Shown one piece after another: positions 26,299-35,607 of a stretch of DNA of 64,000 nt. This stretch comes from Methanobacterium sp. SMA-27 (GTDB taxonomy: Archaea; Methanobacteriota; Methanobacteria; Methanobacteriales; Methanobacteriaceae). The first letter of the stretch is position 1. Each line of letters begins with the position of its first letter. The stretch is from the NCBI RefSeq assembly GCF_000744455.1, contig NZ_JQLY01000001.1:1736001-1800000 (forward strand). Reading direction: 5' to 3'. The position numbers and the translations under genes are program-made. The notes beneath the pieces were generated by a model. That model did no database searches and was not told where the DNA came from. It saw nothing but the letters and a program-made list of their open reading frames with translations.

Positions 26299-27573
26299 TT
26301 AATTTTCTGCCTTTAATCTAGTCTTGGAGAATAAAAATACTCCGATTACAAACAGGATTAATGTTAAAATTGCACTCAATTCAATTTCATTAGCAACAGA
26401 ATTCAATCCTGATCCAAAGACCAAAACTGATCTAAGCGCAATTAAAGTGTGTGTCCAAGGAAGCAATCCATATATCGAAAAGCTTTGGCCAATAATGTTA
26501 ACCATTACTTGTGGAAGTGGGAAGAATGCTCCAGTTAGGAAACTTGTAGGCACTACTATTAGTGTACCAAGGTTTGCAGCCTGTCTATCGTTTTTAGCGA
26601 ATGATGCGATAATCATTGCCAGTGCAATTGATGCGATTCCCCCTATTATTCCTATGAATACAGCAATGATAATTGAATAGAAACTTCCTTGCCAGTGTAA
26701 CCCTAATATAATTGCAACTATCAAAAGTATAACTACCTGTGCACCTGCAATAAGAGACCAAGGTATTAGTCCACCGAATAAAAGGTCGAATGAACGCATT
26801 TTAGACATTTTTAACCTTTCTAGTGTTCCACTTTCAACTTCCCTCGTTAAAATTGCAGCAACAGTTGTTGCAAGAAGAAGAATTGCAAACACTATCATAC
26901 CCGGAGCTAGGAAATCGAATTGTGTGAAAGAAGATGTTCCAGGTATGGATTCAACTTTAGTATCGATAAATTTGGTTGGTTCTGCTCCAGGAGTTCCTGC
27001 AATCTGATTTTTGACAGTATTGACCACTCCTTGTTGATATTTTTCAAAAACACCCGCTAATATTCCTTGTGCAACTCCAAATCCCATGAATCCGGTATCA
27101 CCACGGATAAGTATAGTTGAAGTAATGTTACTACTGGTTGAACCGGATGATAACGATGCTCCTGTACTGGACTGAATGGTATTGTTTATGAGCGATGCAA
27201 CTGAATTGGAAAAGTTTGAAGGAATAATAATTTCAGCATCAACAGTTCTCTTTCTTAGAAGATCTTGTGCATTATTGTCTTCGGTCGTTGTAATGTTAAA
27301 CAGCTTCACGTTGCTGTTTTCATAATTTAAACCTTCTAGAGTAGTGATAAGATCATTCCCATAGTTGACGGTTCCACCAGATGTTGTGTTTAATGTTCCT
27401 TGATCATAATTTACAATCGCTATGTTATGGGGTGTATTACCCTCACCAAATCCGCCAAATGCAAATCCAAAGATCATCATGAAGAATATAGGGAACAATA
27501 AGATGAAAAATAGTCCTCTTTTATCTCTGATCAGTTCTTTAAAGTCTTTAACAGCAATACTTGTAAATTTCAT
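26299..27573 (-). CDS. ABC-2 type transporter permease
   Basis: 424 residues. One N-terminal span (GLFFILLFPIFFMMIFGFAF), a large extracytoplasmic domain of about 200 residues rich in Asn, Ser and Thr, and five to six C-terminal spans make the YhgE/ABC-2 exporter architecture. Its stop and the ATPase gene's stop/start are one base apart, so the two form one transporter. It probably exports a drug, lipid or antimicrobial. Substrate unknown. Confidence 0.87.
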   Translation of the reverse strand: MKFTSIAVKDFKELIRDKRGLFFILLFPIFFMMIFGFAFGGFGEGNTPHNIAIVNYDQGTLNTTSGGTVNYGNDLITTLEGLNYENSNVKLFNITTTEDNNAQDLLRKRTVDAEIIIPSNFSNSVASLINNTIQSSTGASLSSGSTSSNITSTILIRGDTGFMGFGVAQGILAGVFEKYQQGVVNTVKNQIAGTPGAEPTKFIDTKVESIPGTSSFTQFDFLAPGMIVFAILLLATTVAAILTREVESGTLERLKMSKMRSFDLLFGGLIPWSLIAGAQVVILLIVAIILGLHWQGSFYSIIIAVFIGIIGGIASIALAMIIASFAKNDRQAANLGTLIVVPTSFLTGAFFPLPQVMVNIIGQSFSIYGLLPWTHTLIALRSVLVFGSGLNSVANEIELSAILTLILFVIGVFLFSKTRLKAEN

Positions 27574-27574
27574 T

Positions 27575-28513
27575 TTATTCCCTCAATCCTGTTCCAGTTA
27601 GATCTATGAAAACATCTTCAAGTGTGTTTTGACGTACTGATATATCTTCTACAGTTACATCTAAATTTTCCAATGTTTGCATCATTTTCGGTAACTTTCC
27701 AATTGCATTAAGCGCCCTAATGTTGATCCTTCCTTTCACTTCAAAAACTGAAATAATATCTTCTTGGGCTGTAAGTTCATTGATGATTTCCTGATTTTTT
27801 AATGGATCAAATAATTTCATATCAACAACATCTCCCTCACCTATTTCTTTTTTTAGGTTTGCAGGAGTATCCAGGCGAATCAACTTTCCATGATCTATGA
27901 TTGCTATCCTATCACTAAGCTGGTCAGCTTCATCCATTATATGTGTTGTTAAAATAACAGTTTTTCCTTCCACATCTCTCATTGCACGTATATAATTCCA
28001 TAAAACACGACGTGATTGAGGATCTAAACCCTCTGATGGTTCATCTAGTACAACTATCTCAGGTTCATGGATAACTGCAAGTGCAAGGTTAAGACGTCTC
28101 TTCATACCCCCTGAAAGCTTAGAAACCACAGTATCTGCTTTTTCAGAAAGGAATAGATCATCCAAAAGTTTCTGAACCCTTGGATCCCTTATATTTTTCG
28201 GGACTTCATACATGTCGGCCATAAGATTAAGACTTTCTTTACAGGTTAAATTTTCCCATAGCATAAGTTCCTGAGGACACACACCAATGGATCCCTTTTC
28301 AATGTTTTTAATATCTTTTCCATTAACAATTACCTTACCACTTGTTGGACGTAAAAGCCCCACCATCATCTTAATGGAAGTTGTCTTACCTGCACCATTG
28401 GGTCCTAAAAATCCAAAAACTTCTCCCTTTTTCATACCTATACTAAGATTATCAACAGCTGTTAAGCCCTCATATTTTTTTGTTAGATCTTGAGCTTCTA
28501 TCATATAATCCAT
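27575..28513 (-). CDS. ABC-2 exporter ATP-binding protein
   Basis: 312 residues. Walker A GFLGPNGAGKTTSIKM, Q-loop region GVCPQELMLW, signature KLSGGMKRRLNLALAV and Walker B EIVVLDEPSEGLDP are intact. A C-terminal domain of about 90 residues (DrrA-like) is present, typical of drug or antibiotic exporters. GAGGGGTGG precedes the ATG. First gene of the ATPase-permease-methyltransferase operon, whose promoter carries tandem palindromes. Confidence 0.9.
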   Translation of the reverse strand: MDYMIEAQDLTKKYEGLTAVDNLSIGMKKGEVFGFLGPNGAGKTTSIKMMVGLLRPTSGKVIVNGKDIKNIEKGSIGVCPQELMLWENLTCKESLNLMADMYEVPKNIRDPRVQKLLDDLFLSEKADTVVSKLSGGMKRRLNLALAVIHEPEIVVLDEPSEGLDPQSRRVLWNYIRAMRDVEGKTVILTTHIMDEADQLSDRIAIIDHGKLIRLDTPANLKKEIGEGDVVDMKLFDPLKNQEIINELTAQEDIISVFEVKGRINIRALNAIGKLPKMMQTLENLDVTVEDISVRQNTLEDVFIDLTGTGLRE

Positions 28514-28565
28514 AATTCAATCCACCCCTCAATTAATGAATATAATTAATGTTAAACTTGGTTTA

Positions 28566-28654
28566 ACTATTTTAAATAGTATGTATTTAGTTACCATAGG
28601 TAATTTCTGTTACCACCGGTAACATTTTAATCTTGGTATCTATTCATATAAAAA
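28566..28654 (-). promoter_or_regulatory. ABC exporter promoter with tandem GTTACC-N3-GGTAA operators
   Basis: Two palindromes, GTTACC-ata-GGTAA (28590-28603) and GTTACC-acc-GGTAAC (28609-28623), have centres 19 bp apart, roughly two helical turns. A third inverted repeat ACTATTT-t-AAATAGT lies at 28566-28580. On the minus strand a TATA-like TTTTTATATG (28645-28654) places the transcription start at the operator edge, as expected for repression. Confidence 0.6.
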
Positions 28655-28748
28655 GATTTCTAAAAAATAACATGTAATTCTAAAACTGAAGATATTTGCA
28701 ACATGAAAAATATATTAAATAATATGATTAATCCAAGGGTGATTTAAT

Positions 28749-29018
28749 ATGATAGAAAAAATTGAAGTAAGTATGGCCAGCGGTGATGTGCATAACTTCA
28801 AAAGGGGGGAATTTGGAGTTGAAAGTATGGAAATAGATGAATTAAGAGGTTTAATCCAAATAAGTTATGGAAAAAAGGAAGGAGGACAAAAATACGTGTT
28901 AATACCTTTACAAAATGTCGAAAAATGTGAATATTTAGATAAAGAAGTTATTAACACTTCCCAGACAACTACTGAAACAAAAATTGAAAGTGGAACACAA
29001 CTTTTAGACAAAGTCTAA
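28749..29018 (+). CDS. small protein of unknown function
   Basis: 89 residues, no membrane span or cysteine-rich motif. It reads as a small beta-rich domain (IEKIEVSMASGDVHNF, GGQKYVLIPLQNVEKCEY) with a polar Thr/Ser/Glu tail. AAGGGTGATTTAATATG is a good ribosome binding site. It is divergent from the exporter operon and may share the operator region. No family recognised. Confidence 0.6.
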   Translation: MIEKIEVSMASGDVHNFKRGEFGVESMEIDELRGLIQISYGKKEGGQKYVLIPLQNVEKCEYLDKEVINTSQTTTETKIESGTQLLDKV

Positions 29019-29053
29019 CAACATAAACGGAACCATTTATGAGTATAAAAGTA

Positions 29054-29977
29054 TTAAAAATTCCTTACAATTAACTCATTGATAGTTCCCCTACCAGAGG
29101 AATCTCGATTAATATTTCTTTTTGCATAAACAATATCAATATTAAATTCGCTGTATAAATTATCGAAAAATTTATCTGTTAAATCTTCATTTTTTGGGTC
29201 AGAATTACTTAACATCAAATATGCACCCTTCTGATCCATTTTTTTAAAAAATGTAGCGAGCTTTAACTGATCAAAATCTGTAAATCCTTCTTTAGAATAC
29301 GATGTAAAATTGGATGTTTTACTTAGGGGCCTATAAGGAGGATCAAAGTAAACAAATGTACCTTCCACAATGTATTTATCAGAATTTACGAAATCAGAGC
29401 ATATTATTTCGGTATCACTAAGAGCTTGGTTAACCAAATTTATATTGGTTTTATCACATATTTTTGGATTTTTATACAGTCCAAATGGCACATTGAATTT
29501 TCCATTCTTATTTTGGCGGAATAACCCATTGAAACAAGTTTTATTCATAAATATAAAGTAGCTGGTTCTTTCAATCCATTGATAATTGTAATTTTCATAA
29601 TCAAAATTTTCTACTTCTGAGTTATAAATATCCCTGATTCGGTAGTAATTCTCTTTACGTGCAATTTCATCTTTTTTTAAATGGTTTTCTTCAATATCAT
29701 TCAATATATCTATCAATATTTTATGATCATTTTTAATTACTTGATAAGCCATTACAAGTTCTCTGTTAATGTCTAAAAGAATAGATTCCTTGACTTTGTA
29801 ATACTTTTTAAGGTTAAAGAACATTGCACCTCCACCAACGAATGGCTCCACATATCTTTCTACAGCCCTTGTCTCCTTTAAATACGGAGGCAATCTATTA
29901 TTAAGTTCGTTTAGGAGTTGATTCTTCCCACCAGCCCATTTTAAGAATGGTTTTGCACTAGAGATATTTTTATTCAT
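29054..29977 (-). CDS. DNA adenine N6-methyltransferase, Dam/D12 class (orphan)
   Basis: 307 residues. KPFLKWAGGKNQLLNELN is the N-terminal SAM motif of the D12 class, EPFVGGGAMFFNL follows, and YFDPPYRPLS is catalytic motif IV (DPPY). Such enzymes usually methylate adenine in GATC or a related site. GGAGAATTGAATG supports the start. There is no restriction endonuclease, specificity subunit or Vsr gene on either side, so it appears to be an orphan methylase with regulatory or host-marking use, or the remnant of a lost system. Confidence 0.88.
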   Translation of the reverse strand: MNKNISSAKPFLKWAGGKNQLLNELNNRLPPYLKETRAVERYVEPFVGGGAMFFNLKKYYKVKESILLDINRELVMAYQVIKNDHKILIDILNDIEENHLKKDEIARKENYYRIRDIYNSEVENFDYENYNYQWIERTSYFIFMNKTCFNGLFRQNKNGKFNVPFGLYKNPKICDKTNINLVNQALSDTEIICSDFVNSDKYIVEGTFVYFDPPYRPLSKTSNFTSYSKEGFTDFDQLKLATFFKKMDQKGAYLMLSNSDPKNEDLTDKFFDNLYSEFNIDIVYAKRNINRDSSGRGTINELIVRNF

Positions 29978-30021
29978 TCAATTCTCCAAATAATATTAAT
30001 AAAATTTATAATTTAAAAATA

Positions 30022-30813
30022 CTAAATTAAATCTTCAAAAAGTTCTTTAGGTGCATCTGCAAGTTCAACAAGAGCTTCTGCTTCCATAAAATGAAGGTCA
30101 CCTGGAATCATCAGACAGTGTAATGGACCGCCAAAATCAGAGTTAATAAGGTTTTTAATTTTATCAGCACGTACTAAAGGATTAACTGACCCTGCACGTG
30201 CAACTACAACAATCACAGTTTCTTCTGTTGCAATTTTTAGTTCTTTATCTGTTTCTGCTTGCAACAAATATTCCATTCCCTGGTTTGCTGTCATATACCT
30301 ATTTTCATGAGCCCTTATATCTAAAAGAACTAGTGTATGTAATTTTGAATCCATATTTGCTTTAATTGCAAGATAAGGTGAATGGGGAAAATAGTTCTCT
30401 TCTGTAAATGGTATTGTTGTTACTTTACCAAATTTATATGCCTGAAGACCAGCAATTCCTGGTGCAGCAGAAAGAATTGAAGAAGAATGAATAACTGTAG
30501 TTTTTATCCCTGCTCTTTTCGCTTCTATTAACATTTCAGAGTGAGTTGTTGCAATTAAAGGATCTCCTGCACTTAAAAATGCAACATCTTTTATTTTTGC
30601 CTCTTTCAAAGGGAGATTCTCCTCTTCAACTTCTTCTCGGGTTAATATTTTTATTTCATTCCCAATAATTTCCTCAAGTGAGCTGATACTTCCCCCAAAT
30701 AGTTTTGCTGTGTAAAATTCTGCGTAAACTGCTTCAACCTTTTTAAGTGCTTCTACACCCTTGACTGATATATCCTTTTCATCGTAAAGTCCTAGACCAA
30801 TAAAGTAAAACAT
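30022..30813 (-). CDS. dphB: diphthine synthase
   Basis: About 263 residues from MFYFIGLGLYDEKDISVKGV. The frame is open to a TTG at 30828, but GGTGA sits 6 bases before the ATG at 30813, which fits the family start. FLSAGDPLIATTH is the tetrapyrrole-methylase-like SAM motif, and the order of segments matches DphB/Dph5. It trimethylates the modified histidine of elongation factor 2 on the way to diphthamide. It stands alone between the DNA methylase and the divergent trm5. Confidence 0.92.
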   Translation of the reverse strand: MFYFIGLGLYDEKDISVKGVEALKKVEAVYAEFYTAKLFGGSISSLEEIIGNEIKILTREEVEEENLPLKEAKIKDVAFLSAGDPLIATTHSEMLIEAKRAGIKTTVIHSSSILSAAPGIAGLQAYKFGKVTTIPFTEENYFPHSPYLAIKANMDSKLHTLVLLDIRAHENRYMTANQGMEYLLQAETDKELKIATEETVIVVVARAGSVNPLVRADKIKNLINSDFGGPLHCLMIPGDLHFMEAEALVELADAPKELFEDLI

Positions 30814-30914
30814 TGGGTTCACCTTCAATCCTTTTTATATTTAATATTTTATTTGAATTATTGATAAAATTTATAATCATTGGTATTAATATTAAATTAC
30901 TGATGTAAAAATGT

Positions 30915-31949
30915 ATGAGGAATCTAATGATCGGTTTAAAAGTTCCAAAAAACACTGCAGATAGAATTCGTAGATTTCTATTGAAACAATCACTTATAAA
31001 TCTTGACATGAAAATAAAGCGTGTTGATGACTTTGTTTACATTCCATTAATTAAAATGCCTGATGATGAGTTAATGGAAGAAATAAAAGTTGATAATGTT
31101 GAAATTGTTGATACTAATTTTGAAATCCATAAAAAAGGACCTAAAAGCCTTAAAGATTATTTAAAAAATAAAGTAGACAACGATAAAATTGAAGACATAA
31201 AAAAATCTTTTGACATAATTGGCAATATTGTAATACTTGAAATTCCAGAAGACTTTGATGACCACAAATATATAATTGGAGAAGCCGCCCTAAAATTCAC
31301 CAAACGCAACTCGGTATACCGGAAGATCAGTGAAATAAAAGGAATTGTAAGAACAAGGGAACTTGAATATCTAGCTGGCGAAGATGTATCAGAAACCGTT
31401 CATAAAGAATTTGGCTCCAGATTCATGCTTGATGTTAAAAGGGTATATTTCAGTCCACGTCTTGCAACTGAACGAAAAAGAATAACAGACCATGTCAAAA
31501 ATAATGAAATAATAGTTGATATGTTTGCGGGTATAGGTCCATTTTCAATTTCAATTGCAAAAAAACATAAGGTGAAAATTTATGCTATTGATATTAATCC
31601 CTATGCGTACAAATATCTAAAAAAGAATATTAATTTAAATAAATTGGAAGGAAATATTATTCCAATTCTAGGCGATGTTGAAGAAGTATTAAATGGTTTA
31701 AATTTAAGAGCAGATCGAATTATTATGAACTTACCCGGAACTGCTTGGAATTTTCTTGATACAGCAATTAAATCTCTTAAACCCGGAGGAATTCTTCACT
31801 ACTATGAATTTGCATCTGATTATCAGCAACCAATTGAAAGGATAATTGAGACTGCCTACCCTCGTAAAGTAGAAATTCTAAATTCAAGGAAGGTTAAATC
31901 AAAAAGTCCTGGTGTTTGGCATATGGGTATCGATGCGAGGATATATTAA
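30915..31949 (+). CDS. trm5: tRNA (guanine-37-N1)-methyltransferase Trm5
   Basis: 344 residues. D1/D2 domains (GLKVPKNTADRIRRFLL; LEYLAGEDVSETVHKEFG) are followed by the Rossmann domain with RFMLDVKRVYFSPRLATERK, VDMFAGIGPFSISIAKKH and NLPGTAWNFLD, the Trm5 catalytic NPPY-like site. It makes m1G37 in tRNAs, preventing frameshifts, and can start wyosine synthesis. Length matches archaeal Trm5b. Its end faces mtnA, 12 bp apart. Confidence 0.92.
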   Translation: MRNLMIGLKVPKNTADRIRRFLLKQSLINLDMKIKRVDDFVYIPLIKMPDDELMEEIKVDNVEIVDTNFEIHKKGPKSLKDYLKNKVDNDKIEDIKKSFDIIGNIVILEIPEDFDDHKYIIGEAALKFTKRNSVYRKISEIKGIVRTRELEYLAGEDVSETVHKEFGSRFMLDVKRVYFSPRLATERKRITDHVKNNEIIVDMFAGIGPFSISIAKKHKVKIYAIDINPYAYKYLKKNINLNKLEGNIIPILGDVEEVLNGLNLRADRIIMNLPGTAWNFLDTAIKSLKPGGILHYYEFASDYQQPIERIIETAYPRKVEILNSRKVKSKSPGVWHMGIDARIY

Positions 31950-31960
31950 CTAAATTTTTG

Positions 31961-32890
31961 TTAAATTGGTTTGATAATTCCGTCTTCCGTTATTATACCT
32001 GTAATTAGGTCTGATGGTACTATATCAAAGGCAGGATTTTCAATTTCTGTACCTTCAGGTGCAACTCTACATTTACCAAAGTATAACACTTCATCAGCAT
32101 CTCTTTCTTCTATTTCAACATCATAAATAGAGTTTTCACTGTCAAATGTGCTTTTAGGCGCTGCAACATAGAAGGGAATATTAAATCTTTTTGCAGCAAG
32201 GGCAACCAGTAATGAGCCTATTTTATTTGCTACTCCTCCCTTGGCTACCCTATCTGCACCAATAACAACTTTATTAACCATACCTTTTTGCATTAAATGC
32301 CCTGCAGCGCTGTCCACAGCCAATTTCACAGGTATTTTTTCTTGTTGCATTTCAAATACACTCAATCGAGCGCCTTGGCAAAGAGGTCGTGTTTCATCAC
32401 ATATAACCTTAATTCTCTTCCCTTCCTCATTTGCAGCACGTAAAACTCCGAGAGCAGTTCCATAATCAACACAAGCAAGTGCACCAGCATTACAATGGGT
32501 TAATATAGTGTCTCCATCATCTATCACTGCTGCCCCATTTTTGCCAATTGCCTTGTTGGTCTGGATATCCTCATTATACATGAGCATTGCTTCATCAATG
32601 AATGATTCAGAATTTAAAACCCGATCAACTGCCCAAGAAAGATTTACGGCTGTTGGTCTTGCGTTTTTAATTTTATCTGCAGCTTTTTCTATATTTTCTC
32701 CAGCAATTTCTGCAAGTACCATTCCAAATGCTGCTGCAACTCCAATTGCAGGAGCACCACGAACCTTCATAGTTTTTATTGCAGTTATAACATCTTCATA
32801 AGTTTTACATTCGTGATAAACAATTTCATCGGGCAAGAGGGTCTGATCTATTAAAAATAGTTTATTATCCTTCCAGTACATTGTTTTCAT
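31961..32890 (-). CDS. mtnA: S-methyl-5-thioribose-1-phosphate isomerase (MtnA family)
   Basis: 309 residues. TMKVRGAPAIGVAAAFG, THCNAGALACVDYGTALG, CDETRPLCQGARLS (catalytic Cys) and GADRVAKGGVANKIGS (catalytic Asp) identify MtnA. It isomerises MTR-1-P to MTRu-1-P in methionine salvage. In methanogens it may act in an alternative salvage route for 5'-deoxy compounds. Paralogues acting on ribose-1,5-bisphosphate exist, but the motifs favour MtnA. Confidence 0.87.
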   Translation of the reverse strand: MKTMYWKDNKLFLIDQTLLPDEIVYHECKTYEDVITAIKTMKVRGAPAIGVAAAFGMVLAEIAGENIEKAADKIKNARPTAVNLSWAVDRVLNSESFIDEAMLMYNEDIQTNKAIGKNGAAVIDDGDTILTHCNAGALACVDYGTALGVLRAANEEGKRIKVICDETRPLCQGARLSVFEMQQEKIPVKLAVDSAAGHLMQKGMVNKVVIGADRVAKGGVANKIGSLLVALAAKRFNIPFYVAAPKSTFDSENSIYDVEIEERDADEVLYFGKCRVAPEGTEIENPAFDIVPSDLITGIITEDGIIKPI

Positions 32891-32929
32891 TTGATAACAC
32901 GTTCCATTATATTATACAAAAGTTGTTAA

Positions 32930-32955
32930 TTAAAAAAATAAAAAAAAATTGGAAT
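32930..32955 (-). terminator. poly-T terminator of the mmp-nifB operon
   Basis: On the minus strand, 25 bases past the nifB stop, runs of nine and seven T (AATTTTTTTTTATTTTTTT) form a typical archaeal oligo-T terminator. No hairpin is needed. Confidence 0.5.
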
Positions 32956-32976
32956 TAAATTTCATCCATAATTTTT

Positions 32977-33828
32977 TTAGTAATGACTCGAAGGTGTCAT
33001 GTCAAGATGTTTGTCTTCTTTTCCAGGAACACCATAAGCATCTGCCCTACATTGCGTACAAGCCCTAAAAACAGGTATTATCTCTTCAACAGCATCTCTT
33101 ACCTCACTTAATTCTGCACAGCCCGGTTTAGGAGTGTCTTTGAATTTGTGCATAGGAATTAAAGGTATAACATTCATTAGTGAAGCTCCCTGTTCTTTAA
33201 CCTTCTTTGCGATATCTAATATATGTTTATCGTTAACACCAGGAATTAATACTGCATTAACTTTTACAACAACTCCCCTTTCAGCTAGCATTTTTATGCC
33301 TTCCAGCTGGTTTTTGGATAATATATTGAAAGCCTCTTCTCCAGTATAAAGTTCACCGTTATAGAATACATTCGAATATATTTTACTACCAATCTTAGGG
33401 TCAATTGCATTAACAGTAACAGTAACAGTATTTATATGAAGATCTGCTATTTCATCTGCCTTTTCTGGAAGTAAAAGTCCATTGGTACTCATACATTTGA
33501 TGAGATCTGGAAATTCTGTATCCATACGTTTAAAAAATTCAAATGTTTCAGTGTTAAAAAGAGCATCTCCTGGCCCGGCAACTCCCACAACTGCTATGTT
33601 CATTTCTGAAGTCACTTTTTTGACATGTTCCACTGCCTGATCCACTGTCATTACACGAGATGCAACACCTGGACGCTGTTCACATTTATTTATCTCCCTT
33701 GTACAGAAGTCGCAGTGAATATTACATTTTGGTGCGATAGGAACATGTATTCTCCCTACTTTGTCGTGCATTTTCTCGTTGAAACATGGATGCACCTTGG
33801 TCATATGGGCAAATTTTGATTCATTCAT
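32977..33828 (-). CDS. nifB: NifB, FeMo-cofactor core (8Fe-9S-C) synthase
   Basis: About 283 residues. A GAGGAGG site precedes the ATG at 33828, so the longer open frame from 33873 is not used. HPCFNEKMHDKVGRIHVPIA, then PKCNIHCDFC (radical SAM C35, C39, C42), KCEQRPGVASRVMT and VGVAGPGDALFN are NifB hallmarks. The C-terminal CTQCRADAYGVPG is also typical. NifB fuses two [4Fe-4S] clusters and inserts carbide, yielding the L-cluster precursor of nitrogenase. It lacks the NifX domain, as in archaea. It overlaps mmp17 by 8 bp, ending an operon of MCR-activation proteins. Confidence 0.88.
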   Translation of the reverse strand: MNESKFAHMTKVHPCFNEKMHDKVGRIHVPIAPKCNIHCDFCTREINKCEQRPGVASRVMTVDQAVEHVKKVTSEMNIAVVGVAGPGDALFNTETFEFFKRMDTEFPDLIKCMSTNGLLLPEKADEIADLHINTVTVTVNAIDPKIGSKIYSNVFYNGELYTGEEAFNILSKNQLEGIKMLAERGVVVKVNAVLIPGVNDKHILDIAKKVKEQGASLMNVIPLIPMHKFKDTPKPGCAELSEVRDAVEEIIPVFRACTQCRADAYGVPGKEDKHLDMTPSSHY

Positions 33829-34378
33829 TTTTAACCTCCTCAATGATTTCGTCGGTTTTTTTAAGCCATTCATCCTTCATAATTTCGTCTGTACATGTTA
33901 AAGCAATAATATTTCCTACAGATTTATGATCAATAACCCTGAAACCTTCAGGGATAATTCTGAATATAGCATCGTAAACTTTATTTCTAAGGTCATCCTG
34001 AGGGTCACGTACAACCATTCCTTTTAATTCTGTTTGAGGATCGTCTATGATAACTTCAAAACGATTAGGCTGGTGTATTTTGTTTCTTCCTTCAGTTTTC
34101 CAAAGTTTTTCCAGTAGATCAGGCAGGTATGTTTCATCATTGATCTTTATAAACATTTCATTTCCTTCTTTGTTGAATTTATATTCTGCAAAATCATCAA
34201 TAACAATTGGTTGAGAAGCCTTTTCTAATTTAACAACAATTATAAAAATGGGTTCTCTGGGATCAACGTAAACCCGAAGATCGCCTATTGATCTAGACAC
34301 TTGAACTTCCTGTAATATATGTCTAATTATCATGTCATAGACTTCTGCCCCATTTTCATCGTAACATTCTACCTTCAT
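33821..34378 (-). CDS. mmp17: methanogenesis marker protein 17
   Basis: 185 residues, soluble, of the marker 17 family ([57 protein letters not shown]). It contains few cysteines and no known catalytic motif. Mmp17 has been found in the component A3a complex that activates methyl-coenzyme M reductase by ATP-dependent reduction of Ni-F430. Its start overlaps the mmp15 stop by 4 bp and its end overlaps nifB by 8 bp, so translation is coupled on both sides. Confidence 0.87.
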   Translation of the reverse strand: MKVECYDENGAEVYDMIIRHILQEVQVSRSIGDLRVYVDPREPIFIIVVKLEKASQPIVIDDFAEYKFNKEGNEMFIKINDETYLPDLLEKLWKTEGRNKIHQPNRFEVIIDDPQTELKGMVVRDPQDDLRNKVYDAIFRIIPEGFRVIDHKSVGNIIALTCTDEIMKDEWLKKTDEIIEEVKNE

Positions 34379-35607
34379 TTCTTAACTCCTAATCCGGATA
34401 CTAAAAGTGCTGAACCAACAGCTCCTATGTACTGCGAGTTTTCGGGTACAATTACTTCAATTCCACCTAATACTGTACTTACAGCTTCAACAAGACCCCC
34501 TATAAGTGATGTCCCTCCAACTTGGATAAGAGGTTCCCTTAGATCAATCTCTTGAAGTTGTTGTTCGTAAACCTGTTCTGCAACCGAATAACAAGCAGCT
34601 GCTGCTACATCTTCCTTTGATCCTCCTGCTGCTAATGAGGTTACAAGGTCTTGAATTCCAAATACTATACAGTAACTGTTTAATGCTGCATTTTTGTAGT
34701 TTCCTTTTAGTGCTAATGGGCCAAGTTCGCTTATATCTATACCTAATCTTCTTGCAGTCATTTCAAGGAATCTTCCAGATGCCCCTGCACATATTCCTCC
34801 CATTGTGAAGTTGTCAGGTATTCCATCGTTTACTGTTATGACCTTGTTATCCATTCCTCCAATATCAAGAACTGTTGCTTCACCTTTCTGCCTGTTTGCA
34901 AGGTAAACAGCACCTTTTGAGTTAACGCTGAGCTCTTCTTGGATAAGTTGAGCATTCATATGGTGTCCTATTCTCAGTCTCCCATATCCTGTAACACCCA
35001 CACCATCAACATCCTCAAGTTTGTAATCTGTTTCCTTGAAAGCCTGTTCCATTCCAATGTTAGCTGTTTCTATAACATCTGCTGTGGGTAACCAACCAGT
35101 ACCTATTACCTTGTTATTCTCCATAATAACTACTTTTGTTGTTGAAGAACCTGAATCTATACCTAATGTAAGGCCTTCCTGCTTTTCTCTTGCAAGTAGA
35201 CTTTTTCTAGCAACTATAGTTGAAAGTGCTTCCATTCTTATGAATAGTTCATCTGCCTTGGTTCGTTCTGTAAATGAATATGTTACAACGGGTAGATTGG
35301 TGTTCTTTTGTATGAATCTCCTTATCTCATTCCTTACAAGTGCACCTTCTGCACATCTAAAACAAGTAGCTATAAAAACTGCATCTGCATCTGTTTTTCC
35401 TTCGACTATGGATGTGGCTCTGGCTATCATCAGTCTTATACCAGTACTTGCTGCATTAAATCCAAACTTTTTATAAGCTTCATCTATGTAGTCCAAATCT
35501 GCTTCAGGTATGATCATTTGGGCCCCAAATGTTTCTGCGGCCTTTTCTATCTCTTTTTGAATACCACTATAATCTGTTCCGCATGATATTTGAGCTATTT
35601 TAACCAT
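34375..35607 (-). CDS. mmp15: methanogenesis marker protein 15 (BadF/HgdC-type ATPase)
   Basis: 410 residues in two parts. The first 150 resemble a dehydratase (HgdB-like) fragment with [19 protein letters not shown] and [12 protein letters not shown]. Then comes an ASKHA ATPase starting [20 protein letters not shown], with [20 protein letters not shown] and NSYCIVFG holding the two cysteines that in HgdC-type activators bind a [4Fe-4S] cluster between subunits. Such archerases use ATP to push electrons to low potential. Here the likely target is Ni-F430 or a cluster of the MCR activation machinery. Start overlaps mmp5 by 8 bp. Confidence 0.87.
   Translation of the reverse strand: MVKIAQISCGTDYSGIQKEIEKAAETFGAQMIIPEADLDYIDEAYKKFGFNAASTGIRLMIARATSIVEGKTDADAVFIATCFRCAEGALVRNEIRRFIQKNTNLPVVTYSFTERTKADELFIRMEALSTIVARKSLLAREKQEGLTLGIDSGSSTTKVVIMENNKVIGTGWLPTADVIETANIGMEQAFKETDYKLEDVDGVGVTGYGRLRIGHHMNAQLIQEELSVNSKGAVYLANRQKGEATVLDIGGMDNKVITVNDGIPDNFTMGGICAGASGRFLEMTARRLGIDISELGPLALKGNYKNAALNSYCIVFGIQDLVTSLAAGGSKEDVAAAACYSVAEQVYEQQLQEIDLREPLIQVGGTSLIGGLVEAVSTVLGGIEVIVPENSQYIGAVGSALLVSGLGVKK

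Noticed and set aside
33829..33873. Longer NifB start
   Set aside because: The GAGGAGG ribosome site precedes the ATG at 33828, and the extra residues would only overlap mmp17 more.
35036..35476. 146-codon plus-strand frame
   Set aside because: Shadow of mmp15 on the opposite strand, whose ATPase motifs are clear.
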